This document shows, in pieces, positions 44,151-54,470 of a stretch of DNA of 64,000 nucleotides (position 1 is its first letter; each line of letters starts with the position of its first letter). Under the pieces are notes generated by a model, which was given only the letters and a program-made list of their open reading frames with translations, searched no databases and was not told where the DNA came from. This stretch comes from Niabella pedocola (lineage in GTDB: Bacteria > Bacteroidota > Bacteroidia > Chitinophagales > Chitinophagaceae), in assembly GCF_021044425.1 (NCBI RefSeq), contig NZ_JAJNEC010000005.1:372001-436000 (forward strand). Reading direction: 5' to 3'. Position numbers and translations under genes: made by a program.

Positions 44151-46037
44151 ATGATACAAGAAAAAGGCTCCATTTCCATTCATACGGAGAATATATTCCC
44201 TATTATTAAAAAATTCCTTTATTCAGACCATGAGATCTTTCTTCGCGAATTGGTTTCCAATGCGGTAGATGCCATTCAAAAAGCAAAGCGCCTGGCGTCC
44301 CTGGGCCAGTTCAACGGTGAGATTGGTGCGCCGCTGGTAGACGTAAAAGTAGACAAAGCGGCAAAGACCATCACCATTTCCGATAACGGGATTGGGATGA
44401 CGGCTGAAGAGATCAAAAAATATATTAACCAGATCGCTTTCTCCGGCGCGGAGGAGTTCATGGAAAAATTCAAAGAAGCAAAGGATGCTTCGGAAATCAT
44501 CGGCCGCTTCGGGCTTGGTTTCTATTCGGCATTTATGGTGGCCGATCGCGTAGAGATCCAGACCCTGAGTTTTCAGCCGGGTGCAACCCCGGCAAAATGG
44601 TCCTGCGATGGCAGCACGGAATTTGAGATCAGTGAGGGCAGCCGCACTACCAGAGGTACCGATGTGATCCTGTATGTAAATGATGAAAACCAGGATTTCC
44701 TGGAAAGCCACCGTATTGAAAGCATCCTGAACAAATATGCAAAATTCCTTCCCGTACCGGTTCAGTTTGGTACCAAAACAGAAAGTGAGCCCGATGGCGA
44801 AGATGAAGAAGGCAAACCCAAATATAAAAGCGTTGAGGTTCCCAATATTATCAATACAAGCGTGCCTATCTGGACAAAGGCACCCAGCGAACTGAAGGAT
44901 GAAGACTATCTGAACTTTTACCGGGAGCTGTATCCGATGAGTGAAGACCCGCTGTTCTGGATCCACCTGAACGTGGATTACCCCTTCCATCTGACCGGGG
45001 TATTGTATTTCCCCAAGATCAAAAACGATATCGAACTGCAGCGTAACAAGATCAAGCTATACAGCCGCCAGGTATTTATTACCGACGAGGTAAAAGATAT
45101 CGTGCCTGAATTCCTGATGCTGCTGCACGGGGTGATCGATTCACCGGATATCCCGCTGAACGTATCCCGCTCTTTCCTGCAATCGGATGGTAATGTAAAA
45201 AAGATCAACACCTATATCACCAAAAAAGTAGCGGATAAACTGGCGGAGCTCTTCAAGAACGACCGCAAGGGCTACGAAGAAAAATGGAACGATATCGGTG
45301 TGTTTGTAAAATACGGTGCCATCAGCGAGCCGAAGTTCTGGGAACGGGCAAAAGACTTCGTACTGCTGGTCAATACCAAGAAAGCGCATTACACGCTGAA
45401 TGAATATAAAGATTATGTGGCTCCGGCCCAAACAGACAAGGACGACAACCTCGTATACCTGTATACGCCCAATGCGGAGAAACAGGATGGATATATACAG
45501 GCTGCCAACCGGAAAGGATATGATGTATTGCTGATGGACAGTCCGCTCGACAATCATTTTATCAGTCACCTGGAGCGCGACCTGGAAAAAACACAGATCA
45601 AGCGGGTGGATGCAGATGTGCTGGAGAAACTGATCGACAAAGGAGAAACGATCTCCAGCAATTTATCCGAAGAGCAGACCCAGGAAATCAAAGAAGTGTT
45701 TGAAAAAGCCATTACCAAACCAGGTATGGATATAACCGTGGAAACCCTTTCTGCGGAAGCCATGCCGGTAACCGTTACCATGGATGAGTTTATGCGCCGT
45801 ATGAAAGATATGGCGGCCATGGGCGGAGGTATGAGTTTTTACGGAAGCCTTCCCGACAAATACAAAGTGGCCATCAATGCCAACCACCCGTTGGCAACAA
45901 AGATCCTGGCGGAAACCAATGCAGATGCCCGGCAGGCACTGGCACAACAGGCCTTTGACCTGGCGCTGCTGGCACAGGGTATGCTTACAGGCGCAGAGCT
46001 TACTTCTTTTGTGGAAAGAAGCGTGAAGATGATCTGA
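44151..46037 (+). CDS. htpG: Molecular chaperone HtpG (bacterial Hsp90)
   Basis: A 628-residue Hsp90. The ATPase GHKL domain (residues 1-220) has the conserved ELVSNAVDAIQKAK, DNGIGMTAEEI and GRFGLGFYSAFMVADRV; the middle domain has RGTDVILYVNDE to IPLNVSRSFLQ; the C-terminal dimerisation domain follows (about 500-628). An acidic insertion (ESEPDGEDEEGKPKY, about 218-232) is longer than in E. coli. It remodels client proteins in the cytoplasm. A terminator follows at 46110-46156. Confidence 0.95.
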   Translation: MIQEKGSISIHTENIFPIIKKFLYSDHEIFLRELVSNAVDAIQKAKRLASLGQFNGEIGAPLVDVKVDKAAKTITISDNGIGMTAEEIKKYINQIAFSGAEEFMEKFKEAKDASEIIGRFGLGFYSAFMVADRVEIQTLSFQPGATPAKWSCDGSTEFEISEGSRTTRGTDVILYVNDENQDFLESHRIESILNKYAKFLPVPVQFGTKTESEPDGEDEEGKPKYKSVEVPNIINTSVPIWTKAPSELKDEDYLNFYRELYPMSEDPLFWIHLNVDYPFHLTGVLYFPKIKNDIELQRNKIKLYSRQVFITDEVKDIVPEFLMLLHGVIDSPDIPLNVSRSFLQSDGNVKKINTYITKKVADKLAELFKNDRKGYEEKWNDIGVFVKYGAISEPKFWERAKDFVLLVNTKKAHYTLNEYKDYVAPAQTDKDDNLVYLYTPNAEKQDGYIQAANRKGYDVLLMDSPLDNHFISHLERDLEKTQIKRVDADVLEKLIDKGETISSNLSEEQTQEIKEVFEKAITKPGMDITVETLSAEAMPVTVTMDEFMRRMKDMAAMGGGMSFYGSLPDKYKVAINANHPLATKILAETNADARQALAQQAFDLALLAQGMLTGAELTSFVERSVKMI

Positions 46038-46109
46038 ACCGGCTTCCGGGTGCAACCGGTTTAACTGAAAAAAGGCGGTCAGCGGCCGCAAGCAATAGAT
46101 GCTATTTTT

Positions 46110-46156
46110 GCAGAACGTCATTTGTTCCTCCGGACCGAATGACGTTCTGCTTTTTT
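46110..46156 (+). terminator. Terminator of htpG
   Basis: A 13-bp perfect stem (46110-46122 with 46138-46150) with a 15-nt loop is followed by six T residues on the plus strand. Confidence 0.85.
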
Positions 46157-46208
46157 AAGCACACTGACACCTGCGGTATGCATGCACATACGATCCAAAC
46201 AAATCGGA

Positions 46209-46349
46209 GCATCTGCAGCTATGAAATAATTATAAAGGGAAAACCAATACCCGGGTTTCAACGCCGCTGACGCTGGGCTTGTACACCTGATACCCTATTT
46301 CATCTCTCTATTTAAGAGCCCAACAAAACAACTGCGCATCTGCAGCTAT
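46209..46349. repeat. Imperfect direct repeat in the htpG-phosphatase gap
   Basis: GCATCTGCAGCTAT occurs at 46209-46222 and 46336-46349, each preceded by a related CAA(A)CAAA segment, so the duplicated block is about 30 nt long and 127 nt apart. Its role is not known. Confidence 0.55.
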
Positions 46350-46379
46350 ACCCCGCCGGAAGGCTGGCTGCCGGGTCTT

Positions 46380-47579
46380 TTATTTAGGTTTTACAGAAAG
46401 CTCATCCACCAGCTTGCCCGCCGGATCAAAAATGCGGAAACGGGCTTCCTTATCATGAATGTTTGCCTTGATGATGTTGTTATTCGAATTCACGATAATG
46501 GGGAACCCTACAGCATCGGATACCTGCTGAATGCGGTGCCGATGTTCGTGCGCGCTCAGCATTACCTGGATACCGGCTTCGTTAAGAATGGGCAGCCACT
46601 TTTTAGTAATCTCCTGGTTGCCATGCCAGCCACTTGCCGGTGGAATATGACAAATTGCAATTTTGTACCTGGCTTTCCGGTAGACATCCGTTTGTACAAT
46701 AGTGCGCAACCATTTTGCCTGCTCGGTCCGGTAGGCATCCATATCGGTAATACCGCTGTATTCAATATCCGAATCCGGTTTATCTTCGCCGCCGTCCAAT
46801 ACAATAAAACAGGCATCTCCCCGGGTAAACATATAATAGAGCGTTCCGGTGTTGCCCGGAAAGTATTCGGGGAACTGCGCGGCAAACGGGCCCCTGGTTT
46901 CATGATTCCCGCGCGCATAATACATCGGTATCTCACTGGCAAATAATAATGTGGCGGTATCCATAAAACCGCGGAACACCTGTTCTTCACTCAGAGAGCT
47001 GTTTACCATATCCCCGTTAAATACAACAAACGCCGTGTTTGAGAAATCGACCTGTCCCAGCAACTGCTTCAGCACCGGGTTCCGCTCGTGAATGTCGTTG
47101 ACCACCGCAAACTCAAAAGGGCCGGGCTTTCCGTTGGTGCGGAAGGTAAGCGGCTTTTTCTGGTATACCGCCGTAGCCACTACTTCGCCGTACTGTACTT
47201 TCACCCATTCATGTTTCAATACTTCCTGGCTGTACACCCGGTAGCGGTAACGGGTATCGGGGGTTAAGCCGTTCAGCGTTACCCGGTGTATGGTGCCCTC
47301 TTTCTTCAACCCGTTGGCGGCACTAAAATATTTAGGCCGCTCCTTCTGGTAAAAATGACTGTCATCATCCGGTGCCAGCTCTACCCAAGCGGTTGCAGGT
47401 TTGTTCGTGGTCCATACAATGGATACACTGGAATCGGTCATTGCCTGCAGGTAAGGCCCATGTGTAATCTTTATTTTCTCCTGTGCGTTACCGCAAAATG
47501 AGGCTGCAAGAAAAAGTAAACAAAACCCCATTTTTACCGGGAGGGTCCATCCCCGGGATTGCGTCAATTTCATAAACAT
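46380..47579 (-). CDS. Purple-acid-phosphatase-like metallophosphoesterase, secreted
   Basis: A metallophosphoesterase of about 400 residues with a signal peptide (LPVKMGFCLLFLAASFCGNA), an N-terminal FN3-like domain (about 45-140, GPYLQAMTDSSVSIVWTTNK) and a calcineurin-like phosphatase domain. Metal ligands are seen in VNDIHERNP, FNGDMVNS, GNHETRG, CHIPP and SAHEHRH. Start chosen is MFMKLTQSRG (46380-47579) or the internal KMGFCLL; the first Met at 47618 adds 13 residues. It follows the endonuclease/phosphatase gene on the same strand and may belong to the SusC/D locus. Confidence 0.85.
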   Translation of the reverse strand: MFMKLTQSRGWTLPVKMGFCLLFLAASFCGNAQEKIKITHGPYLQAMTDSSVSIVWTTNKPATAWVELAPDDDSHFYQKERPKYFSAANGLKKEGTIHRVTLNGLTPDTRYRYRVYSQEVLKHEWVKVQYGEVVATAVYQKKPLTFRTNGKPGPFEFAVVNDIHERNPVLKQLLGQVDFSNTAFVVFNGDMVNSSLSEEQVFRGFMDTATLLFASEIPMYYARGNHETRGPFAAQFPEYFPGNTGTLYYMFTRGDACFIVLDGGEDKPDSDIEYSGITDMDAYRTEQAKWLRTIVQTDVYRKARYKIAICHIPPASGWHGNQEITKKWLPILNEAGIQVMLSAHEHRHRIQQVSDAVGFPIIVNSNNNIIKANIHDKEARFRIFDPAGKLVDELSVKPK

Positions 47580-47634
47580 CTGTTGTTTGTTCAAAAATAC
47601 CGGGAATATCCGCTGCAAGGAACCCGCAAGCGTA

Positions 47635-48438
47635 TTATTTTACCAGCTCCAATGTAACCAATACCGGTTTATGATCCGAAGCATCTTCGTTACCGATCAC
47701 CTCAACCTTTTTCACATTCCAGGTTTTTCCCTGGTTCAGAAAAATATAGTCTAACCGGATCTTTGGCTTGGTATAAGGAAACGTGAGTTGCGGATTTCCA
47801 AACCGTACCGCAGCATCGTCCATGGTTTTGGTAATGATGCCGTATGCTTTGGATTCCGGCGTGATATTAAAATCGCCGCCAACCGCTACCGGAAGGTTCA
47901 TCCCCAACAGGATATCCGTAACGGCCTGCGCCTGTGCCTGCCGGTTTTCATCAAACTCATGGCAAAGATGCGTTCCCGCAAATATCACTTTTTTACCATT
48001 TGCAAACCGGTGCTCAATAGTGATCAGGGCTCTTCCTTCGCCTCCGGCGGGGGTAGGTAAATGATGTATTACCGGTTTGGCCGGGTAGCGCGATAACAAT
48101 CCTTCTCCGTATCCGCCTTCACTGTAATCCATTGCCTTTCCAAAGTAGCCATACATACCGGTCATCTTCGCCAGTTCGGCTACCAGGTCTTTTTTTACAC
48201 CGCCATTAAAAGAAGCGGTTCTTTGGGTCATACTGTCCACCTCCTGCATGGCTACAAAATCCGGTTTGTACCGGTTAATGACCGCGGCAATTTTTTTCAG
48301 GTTGCTTTTCCCGTTGGCGTAATGTTCTTCCCCATGATAAATATTATACGTGAGCACCTTTATGGTTTGTGTATGGCCGGCAGTACTGCCTATACAGCCC
48401 AACAAAAGCAATACGGCAAATAAATAATTTCTTTTCAT
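47635..48438 (-). CDS. Secreted endonuclease/exonuclease/phosphatase-family protein
   Basis: A 267-residue protein of the DNase I-like EEP superfamily. The start is the ATG complementary to 48436-48438, giving a signal peptide (KRNYLFAVLLLLGCIGSTAG). The metal and catalytic residues are present in LTYNIYHGEEH, FVAMQEVDS, GGDFNITPES, DYIFLNQG and SDHKPVLV. Such enzymes cut phosphodiesters, including nucleic acids, sphingomyelin and phosphoinositides. It lies 295 nt after the SusD gene, on the same strand, with a hairpin between them. The metallophosphatase follows by about 56 nt. Confidence 0.87.
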   Translation of the reverse strand: MKRNYLFAVLLLLGCIGSTAGHTQTIKVLTYNIYHGEEHYANGKSNLKKIAAVINRYKPDFVAMQEVDSMTQRTASFNGGVKKDLVAELAKMTGMYGYFGKAMDYSEGGYGEGLLSRYPAKPVIHHLPTPAGGEGRALITIEHRFANGKKVIFAGTHLCHEFDENRQAQAQAVTDILLGMNLPVAVGGDFNITPESKAYGIITKTMDDAAVRFGNPQLTFPYTKPKIRLDYIFLNQGKTWNVKKVEVIGNEDASDHKPVLVTLELVK

Positions 48439-48595
48439 CGTTATATTATTTTGTTTTTTTATAATCACTCTTTACGGGACGCTCCCGGTAAACATCCGTT
48501 TCCTTCAAAAAGCGAAGATGCCGAATAAAACGGAAACAGATCCGTCGGATATGGCTGCCAATAACCGGTGATATTGCCTGCTGAGATCCATCATA

Positions 48596-48640
48596 CGTTC
48601 GTCATGCCGTTACCAATCAATAGGAACAACATGACGAACG
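48596..48640. other. Intergenic hairpin between SusD and the phosphoesterase gene
   Basis: Perfect 11-bp arms (48596-48606 with 48630-48640) flank a 23-nt loop. There is no T-tract, so it may shield the upstream SusCD mRNA end rather than terminate it. Confidence 0.5.
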
Positions 48641-48733
48641 CATAATGGAATGTCAATGCCTCTTTTTGGCGATCTGTTATTTGCTTTTCGAGATGCACCA
48701 TCCTTCTGTGCGCGCAATCTGTACCACCCCTGT

Positions 48734-50497
48734 TTATTTCCAGTTGGGGTTTTGTACCAGGTTGGGATTTAACTGCATCTCCTGCACCGGGATCGGCTCC
48801 AGGTAGTCCCGGCTTTCGTTAAACACCTTCGCAACCTGGGGATTTACCAGGATGGATCCTCCGTTGGCATTATTCTCCAGGATAACCTCGCTGCCCAGTT
48901 TGAGGTATTGCGGGCCGCTTTCCGGAGGTCTTGTTCCGGTATAAATATACACATCCACTTTACCATCACCATCCAGGTCATAAGGTCCTACGCCCGGGAA
49001 ATACATGCCCTTAAACTGCTCTGCAAACAAGTGCCCTTCCTTCCATCTCAACAGATCCCGGCGACGGAAACTTTCCATCACCAGTTCAATCCTTCTTTCA
49101 CGGCGGATCTCCAGGATAATGCCCTTGTTGGCACCTGAAACCTGGGTATACTGCGCAGCCAAATAACTATCGGGAGTTGCGTTGGCCGCTACCAGGTTCA
49201 TATTCGGCATGCTTACGCGGTCGCGCAATAGTTTTATGGACTTGTCAATATCCGCCTGTGTTAATGTGCCCAACTCAGCTTTCGCTTCTGCAAAATTCAA
49301 CAGTACTTCCGCATAGCGTACCACAGGCATATCGTTGGTAGACCGGTTATAAAAATCTTCCGCCTCTGATGTAACGAATTTTATCAGCTGGTACCCGGTA
49401 ACGGTTCCGGTAAAATCCGGAGGCAGTTTTTTTGTATTGCCGATGCGGGTATAGCCGGGGGTACGGATCGTTTGAGACAGCCGTGGATCACGGTTCTGCA
49501 CTTCGTTAAAAAACGGCTGTGTACTATAATCTGCTTTGTCTGTAAACCGCGTGCCGTCCTTCATCAGATAACTGTTCACCAGTTTTTTTTCAAGGCCCGG
49601 ACGGCCATAGGATGCCGTTATTGTATAGTAATTCACATTATGCCATATCTGCAAATCATTACTGAACCGGCGCGTAAGGATCACTTCCTTATCAATGGCG
49701 GCCTTCGACGAAAACAGCTCCTGGTAGGCTTTATCGGGCGTACTGGTGTTTAAACCGTAAGCACCGGAGTTAATCAATGTTTCTGCTGCCTTAGCCGCTT
49801 CCTGCAGGAATTTATCAGCACCCGGCAGGTTAAACTCAGGATGATACTTACGGAACGTTCCTTCAAAAAGGCAGATCCTCGACTTAAAGGCAAGCGCCGT
49901 CCACTTATGCACTTTCTCCACTTTATCCGGCATTCCTTTCGGTTCGCTCATCCAGCTGATCGCCGTATCAAGATCGGCCAGTACACTGTCCATCACCAGG
50001 GTACGCTTATCCCTGGGGCGGTTCAGCAGCGAAGAATCCTGGATATCGATCACGGCGCTGTACCAGGGCACATCTCCAAACGTTGCTACCTTATCAAAAT
50101 AAAAAAGTGCCCGGAACAGGTGCGCTACACCGCCATAGTGTTTGGCTCCCGGCAGCTGTACCTTGTTATAGTTTGCGAGGAAATAGTTGATATTTCTTAA
50201 ATGATACCAGTTCCAGCTTCCCCCCGAAACCGGAACCACCCGTTTGCCGGTTAAAAAATCACTTAGGCTGTTTTTTATCACATTATCATCATCTTCATTA
50301 TAAACCCCTTCGGCGGTAGGTATCACCGCAGTATTGGCATAGAAGGAATTGGTATACAATTCCAGGTCTTTTTCCGTATTAAAAAAGATCCCGGGAATGA
50401 TTTCACTTTGGGGCGTCCGGTCCAGGAATCCCTTTTTACATTGAACCAGGAATCCCGATAAAAAAATGAACAGAACGATTACCTTATATTGCTTCAT
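48734..50497 (-). CDS. SusD/RagB-family outer-membrane substrate-binding lipoprotein
   Basis: A 587-residue SusD-like lipoprotein that lids the SusC channel on the outer surface. The start is the ATG complementary to 50495-50497, giving a lipoprotein signal KQYKVIVLFIFLSGFLVQC with Cys20. The family blocks are FLDRTPQSEI, YYGGVAHLFRALFYFDKV, TALAFKSRICLFEGTF, and the C-terminal IRRERRIELVMESFRRRDLLRWKEGH. It lies 13 nt after susC. The substrate is undetermined; the neighbouring phosphoesterases argue for a phosphate-bearing compound. Confidence 0.92.
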   Translation of the reverse strand: MKQYKVIVLFIFLSGFLVQCKKGFLDRTPQSEIIPGIFFNTEKDLELYTNSFYANTAVIPTAEGVYNEDDDNVIKNSLSDFLTGKRVVPVSGGSWNWYHLRNINYFLANYNKVQLPGAKHYGGVAHLFRALFYFDKVATFGDVPWYSAVIDIQDSSLLNRPRDKRTLVMDSVLADLDTAISWMSEPKGMPDKVEKVHKWTALAFKSRICLFEGTFRKYHPEFNLPGADKFLQEAAKAAETLINSGAYGLNTSTPDKAYQELFSSKAAIDKEVILTRRFSNDLQIWHNVNYYTITASYGRPGLEKKLVNSYLMKDGTRFTDKADYSTQPFFNEVQNRDPRLSQTIRTPGYTRIGNTKKLPPDFTGTVTGYQLIKFVTSEAEDFYNRSTNDMPVVRYAEVLLNFAEAKAELGTLTQADIDKSIKLLRDRVSMPNMNLVAANATPDSYLAAQYTQVSGANKGIILEIRRERRIELVMESFRRRDLLRWKEGHLFAEQFKGMYFPGVGPYDLDGDGKVDVYIYTGTRPPESGPQYLKLGSEVILENNANGGSILVNPQVAKVFNESRDYLEPIPVQEMQLNPNLVQNPNWK

Positions 50498-50510
50498 ATC
50501 ATTTGAATTT

Positions 50511-53500
50511 TTAAAAAGAAAGATCCAGACCAAAAGAATAGATTTTGCTGATCGGATAAATCCGTCCGTTCGCTTCTGCTGCCGCCATTTCCGGATCAAT
50601 GTATTTTGTTTTAAGCTTGGTAGCCGTAAAAATATTGTCGCCGCTTATGTAGATCCGGCACCTGGAGATCTTTGCTTTCGATAACAACCCCGCCGGCAGC
50701 GAGTACCCGATGTTCAGGTTCTTCAGCCGGATATAGGCCAGATCCTGCAGATAGCGATCGTTAGGTGCATTCAGCGACCCGCCCGCATTCAATGCTTCAT
50801 ATCCACGCAATTTTGGAAAATAAGCATCCGGATTGTCTTCACTCCAGATCTTTTCCTCGAAATCAATTGGCAAAAATGAATAATACGGCCGGGAATAAGG
50901 GCCCCAGAATTTATCGGCGTTCGCACCGGGATACCAGTGTTGTTTGGCAATTCCCTGAAGGAATACAGACACATCAAAGCCGTTCCAGTCGGCACCCAGG
51001 TTAACACCAAAAGTATACCGGGGTTGTTTATTTCCTATTTTTATAAGATCTCCGTGATCTTCCAAGGTATTCTTCCCATTGTTTACAATACCGTCACCGT
51101 TCACATCAATGAATTTCAGATCACCCGCCATCAGCTTTGACCAGTTACCCGGTGCCCCAAGTCGCTGCTTGTTTACAAAATCCTGGTTAACGGTTTTCTG
51201 GTATGCAGTAGCTTCCTCATCGGTTTTAAAGAAGCCTCCGGTTTTGTAGCCCCAGATCTCGCCCAGCTCCTGTCCTACATAGTAGTTGCTTAACAGGTTT
51301 TGCGGATTATCGAAACGCGTAATTTTTGCCTTATAATCGCCAACGCCCACGCTTACATTATAGTTGAACGGCTTGCCTGCTACTGATGCATGATCACTCC
51401 AGGCTACCAGCAATTCCCATCCTCTTGTTTGCATATCGCCGGCATTGGTCTTGGGAGATGCTTCTCCATAAACAGCCGCCAGGGTCTTTCCGGGAATGAG
51501 CATATCCAATGTATTCCGTACATACCAGTCGTAGGTGATCGTAAGCCGGTTATTTAATATGCCCAGGTCGGCACCAAAGTCAATCGACTTTGAACGCTCC
51601 CAGGTGAGGTTTTGCACAATCGGTTTGGGCACTGCAAGTGATTGGGCCTTTGCCCCGTTAAAGATATAGTTCAGGGTTTCGCGACGCATGGTAAGGATAT
51701 ACCCGTAAGGGTCTGCCTCCTGCTGGTTGCCGAGCGATCCGTACGAAGCCCTTAATTTAAATTCATTCACCGCTCCTTTTAATGCATTCCAGAAAGGCTC
51801 CTGGCTCACCCGCCATCCTCCGGATATAGAAGGGAAAAAGCCAAAGCGCTGGCCCTGGGGAAAGCGGGAAGACCCGTCATAGCGGCCATTAAATTCCAGC
51901 AGGTATTTTCCCTTGAAATCATAGTTCAGTCTTGAAAAATACCCCTGCAGGGCCCACTCTTCCGCCTGTCCGTCAAGCGTCGCCTGCCCGGTAGCCAACC
52001 TGAAATCATTCAGGTCTTCGGAAAGCAGGTCCGTATTCCTTGCGGAGATCATTTTGAACGTACGCAGCTCCTGGTTATAGCCGGCCATGATCTTCACGTT
52101 ATGATCTCCCAGTTTTTTTCCATAACTGCCAAACAGGTTTACCGCCTGATATTGCACCAGGTTTACGGATTCTGCCAGGTAATCATTCCCCACAAAGCTG
52201 ATCACCCCGGGGTTGATGGACCAGGGCGCCTTTGTTCTGCGCTGCATGGTAGAATACGGGTTAAACGTGTAGGAATAATTCCCGGTGATCTCCATTCCTT
52301 TAATGGGCTTAAAGGTGGCGCCAACCAGGTTGATCAGCTCCATCCGTTTTTCATCGCCCTTGGATTTCCCGTGCAACAGGTCTGCAAAGATGCCATCGCC
52401 GATGGAATAGCTGTTCAGCCCCGAGCTATAGGTGGCCATACCGTCCGGGTTCAACGGAACATAGGAAGGCAGGGCATGTACCGTAATGGACACAAAATTG
52501 CTGTTCCATCCCCAGCCCGGGTACGTATACTTGCTGGTATTGAAATAGGTATTGGTAAACAACTCCAGTTTGTCGGATAAACGGGCCGTGATCTTTGCCC
52601 GGAAATTATAGGAAGTATAATTATCCTGGTTGATCTGCATCATGCCATCTTTGCCATATGCCCTCCCGGAAATAAGAAAGTCGATTTTCTCCGAACCACC
52701 GGTAACCGTTAACGCATGTTCCCTGGACGGCTGCCAGTCGCGGAACATGGTATGCCACCAGTCTGTATTCCCGTAATACATATACTGATCCTTTCCGCTG
52801 CGATTCGTGATCACCACGCTGGGTAAGGATTTATCGGTCTGTCGTTTTTTTAACTCCTCATAATCTTCCTCTGTGTACCGGGTATAGGTATTGCCGGTAG
52901 CCCGCAAAAAAGCCTCGTCATTCAGCTTTGCCGAAGTGTAGCCATCAGTAATAAAATCGGTACGGGTGGTTAAACCGGCCCAGCCGAAGTTGTTGGAATA
53001 GTTCACCGTCATCTTTCCCCTTTTCGCCTTTTTGGTGGTCACCAGGATCACCCCAAACGATCCGCGGGCGCCGTAAATAGCTGCCGAGGCAGCATCTTTC
53101 AGCACGCTGATATTCTCTACATCCCGTGGGTTAATATTATTGAGGTTCCCGGGTACTCCGTCGATCAGGATGAGCGGCGCACCACCGCCGTTGATCGATG
53201 TATTGCCCCGGATATTGATGCTCCCCTCTGCCCCCGGCCTCCCGGTGTTAAAATTGATATTCACATTCGGGATGGCACCTTGCAACGCCTGTGAAATATT
53301 GGCCACCGGCCGGTTCTCCAGGGCTTCGGCTCCTACCTGGCTTACAGCCCCGGTAAGGTTCACTTTCTTTTGCGTACCATATCCCACCACGATCACTTCG
53401 TCCAGCTTATTTTCTTCCTTCTTCAGTACAATGCGAAAATCGCGTTGCGCCTTTACAGCAATTTCCTGGGCCACATACCCGATGGTAGATGCGATCAGTA

Positions 53501-54023
53501 CCGCATTTTCATCCTTTACATTCAGGGAGAAACTTCCATCCTCCGCTGTTGAAGTACCATTGGCCGTGCCTTTTTCAATAATGCTGACCCCTGCCAGCGG
53601 GCTGCCATTTTCATCGGCCACATTACCCTTTACCTGCAATGCCGCAATACCTGTAGGCTGGCCAATGATCACCACAAGACCGTTATTCATTTTTTTGTAT
53701 GAATAGCCGGTTAAACCCAGCAGCTGCTCCATCACATAATCGATGGTTGCATTTTTGGCCAGCAGATCAATCTTTTTATTATTAAGCCCCAGCTCATCCG
53801 TATAAAAAAACCGGTATTCATACCGGGATTGTATCCTATTCAGGATCGCCGATATCGAAGTATTTTTTACTTCCATAGTAATCCTGCTCTGGGATATGCC
53901 ATTAATTGAAAACGCCTGGAAGGACGTGGCAAGCAGCACAACAAAACTGAGCTTCATCAACAATAGATATTTGATAATCAAATGCCCTGGCATAGCGCTC
54001 CCAGGGCAATCACTTTTTTTCAT
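50511..54023 (-). CDS. SusC/RagA-family TonB-dependent transporter with signalling domain
   Basis: A 1170-residue TonB-linked outer-membrane channel. A signal peptide is followed by an STN domain (about 50-115, ISAILNRIQSRYEYRFFYTD), which contacts the FecR anti-sigma factor, then a carboxypeptidase-like regulatory domain (about 130-205), the plug (VGYGTQKKVNLTGAVSQVG, NTSINGGGAPLILIDGVPG) and the beta barrel. The STN domain and the FecR/ECF genes upstream suggest that substrate binding controls transcription. The C-terminus ends with YSFGLDLSF, the usual Phe-terminated strand. Confidence 0.93.
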   Translation of the reverse strand: MKKSDCPGSAMPGHLIIKYLLLMKLSFVVLLATSFQAFSINGISQSRITMEVKNTSISAILNRIQSRYEYRFFYTDELGLNNKKIDLLAKNATIDYVMEQLLGLTGYSYKKMNNGLVVIIGQPTGIAALQVKGNVADENGSPLAGVSIIEKGTANGTSTAEDGSFSLNVKDENAVLIASTIGYVAQEIAVKAQRDFRIVLKKEENKLDEVIVVGYGTQKKVNLTGAVSQVGAEALENRPVANISQALQGAIPNVNINFNTGRPGAEGSINIRGNTSINGGGAPLILIDGVPGNLNNINPRDVENISVLKDAASAAIYGARGSFGVILVTTKKAKRGKMTVNYSNNFGWAGLTTRTDFITDGYTSAKLNDEAFLRATGNTYTRYTEEDYEELKKRQTDKSLPSVVITNRSGKDQYMYYGNTDWWHTMFRDWQPSREHALTVTGGSEKIDFLISGRAYGKDGMMQINQDNYTSYNFRAKITARLSDKLELFTNTYFNTSKYTYPGWGWNSNFVSITVHALPSYVPLNPDGMATYSSGLNSYSIGDGIFADLLHGKSKGDEKRMELINLVGATFKPIKGMEITGNYSYTFNPYSTMQRRTKAPWSINPGVISFVGNDYLAESVNLVQYQAVNLFGSYGKKLGDHNVKIMAGYNQELRTFKMISARNTDLLSEDLNDFRLATGQATLDGQAEEWALQGYFSRLNYDFKGKYLLEFNGRYDGSSRFPQGQRFGFFPSISGGWRVSQEPFWNALKGAVNEFKLRASYGSLGNQQEADPYGYILTMRRETLNYIFNGAKAQSLAVPKPIVQNLTWERSKSIDFGADLGILNNRLTITYDWYVRNTLDMLIPGKTLAAVYGEASPKTNAGDMQTRGWELLVAWSDHASVAGKPFNYNVSVGVGDYKAKITRFDNPQNLLSNYYVGQELGEIWGYKTGGFFKTDEEATAYQKTVNQDFVNKQRLGAPGNWSKLMAGDLKFIDVNGDGIVNNGKNTLEDHGDLIKIGNKQPRYTFGVNLGADWNGFDVSVFLQGIAKQHWYPGANADKFWGPYSRPYYSFLPIDFEEKIWSEDNPDAYFPKLRGYEALNAGGSLNAPNDRYLQDLAYIRLKNLNIGYSLPAGLLSKAKISRCRIYISGDNIFTATKLKTKYIDPEMAAAEANGRIYPISKIYSFGLDLSF

Positions 54024-54470
54024 ATTTTTGTTTTAAGGATGAGATAGAAAAAATGATTGCAGATCCTGCAATTATGTACTGTCTTTCGATGGGGAATGTT
54101 CCAGCATTTCCCATTTTTTATGGATTATGTTGTATGTATCATAGCATTCATTTTTATTAACGTTTGATTTAGTTTACAATGATATCCGGAGGTAAGTTTC
54201 AGGGATCCGAAACGGCTTTATTGGAGGTGTGCGGGCGAAGGTAATATGGAATACCTGAATTCACATCATCCGGAAGCGCGCTTAAAAATTATTTAATATG
54301 GACTCTCCTGCGCTTCCCCTATAACCCGTTCTGCATGCCATAGCAGCGCCCCGGAGCTGCTTAAAACCCCGTGCTGTCGTGCATTTCAGGCAAACGAACA
54401 CGCTCATGTAATCAATATCGGACCGGCTTACACTGACCGGACTCCGCCAAACCTACCAGTTTTCAAAATA
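54024..54470. other. Gap between FecR and SusC genes
   Basis: No gene is supported. A 6-bp hairpin ATTGCA/TGCAAT (54056-54072) is followed on the minus strand by a T6 run about 30 nt before the SusC start, which might act as a weak attenuator. An ECF-type promoter is expected in this region, but I cannot identify one. Confidence 0.35.

Noticed and set aside
46103..46110. TATTTTTG as a promoter after htpG
   Set aside because: The expected start site would lie inside the terminator stem, with no -33 box and no gene downstream on the plus strand.
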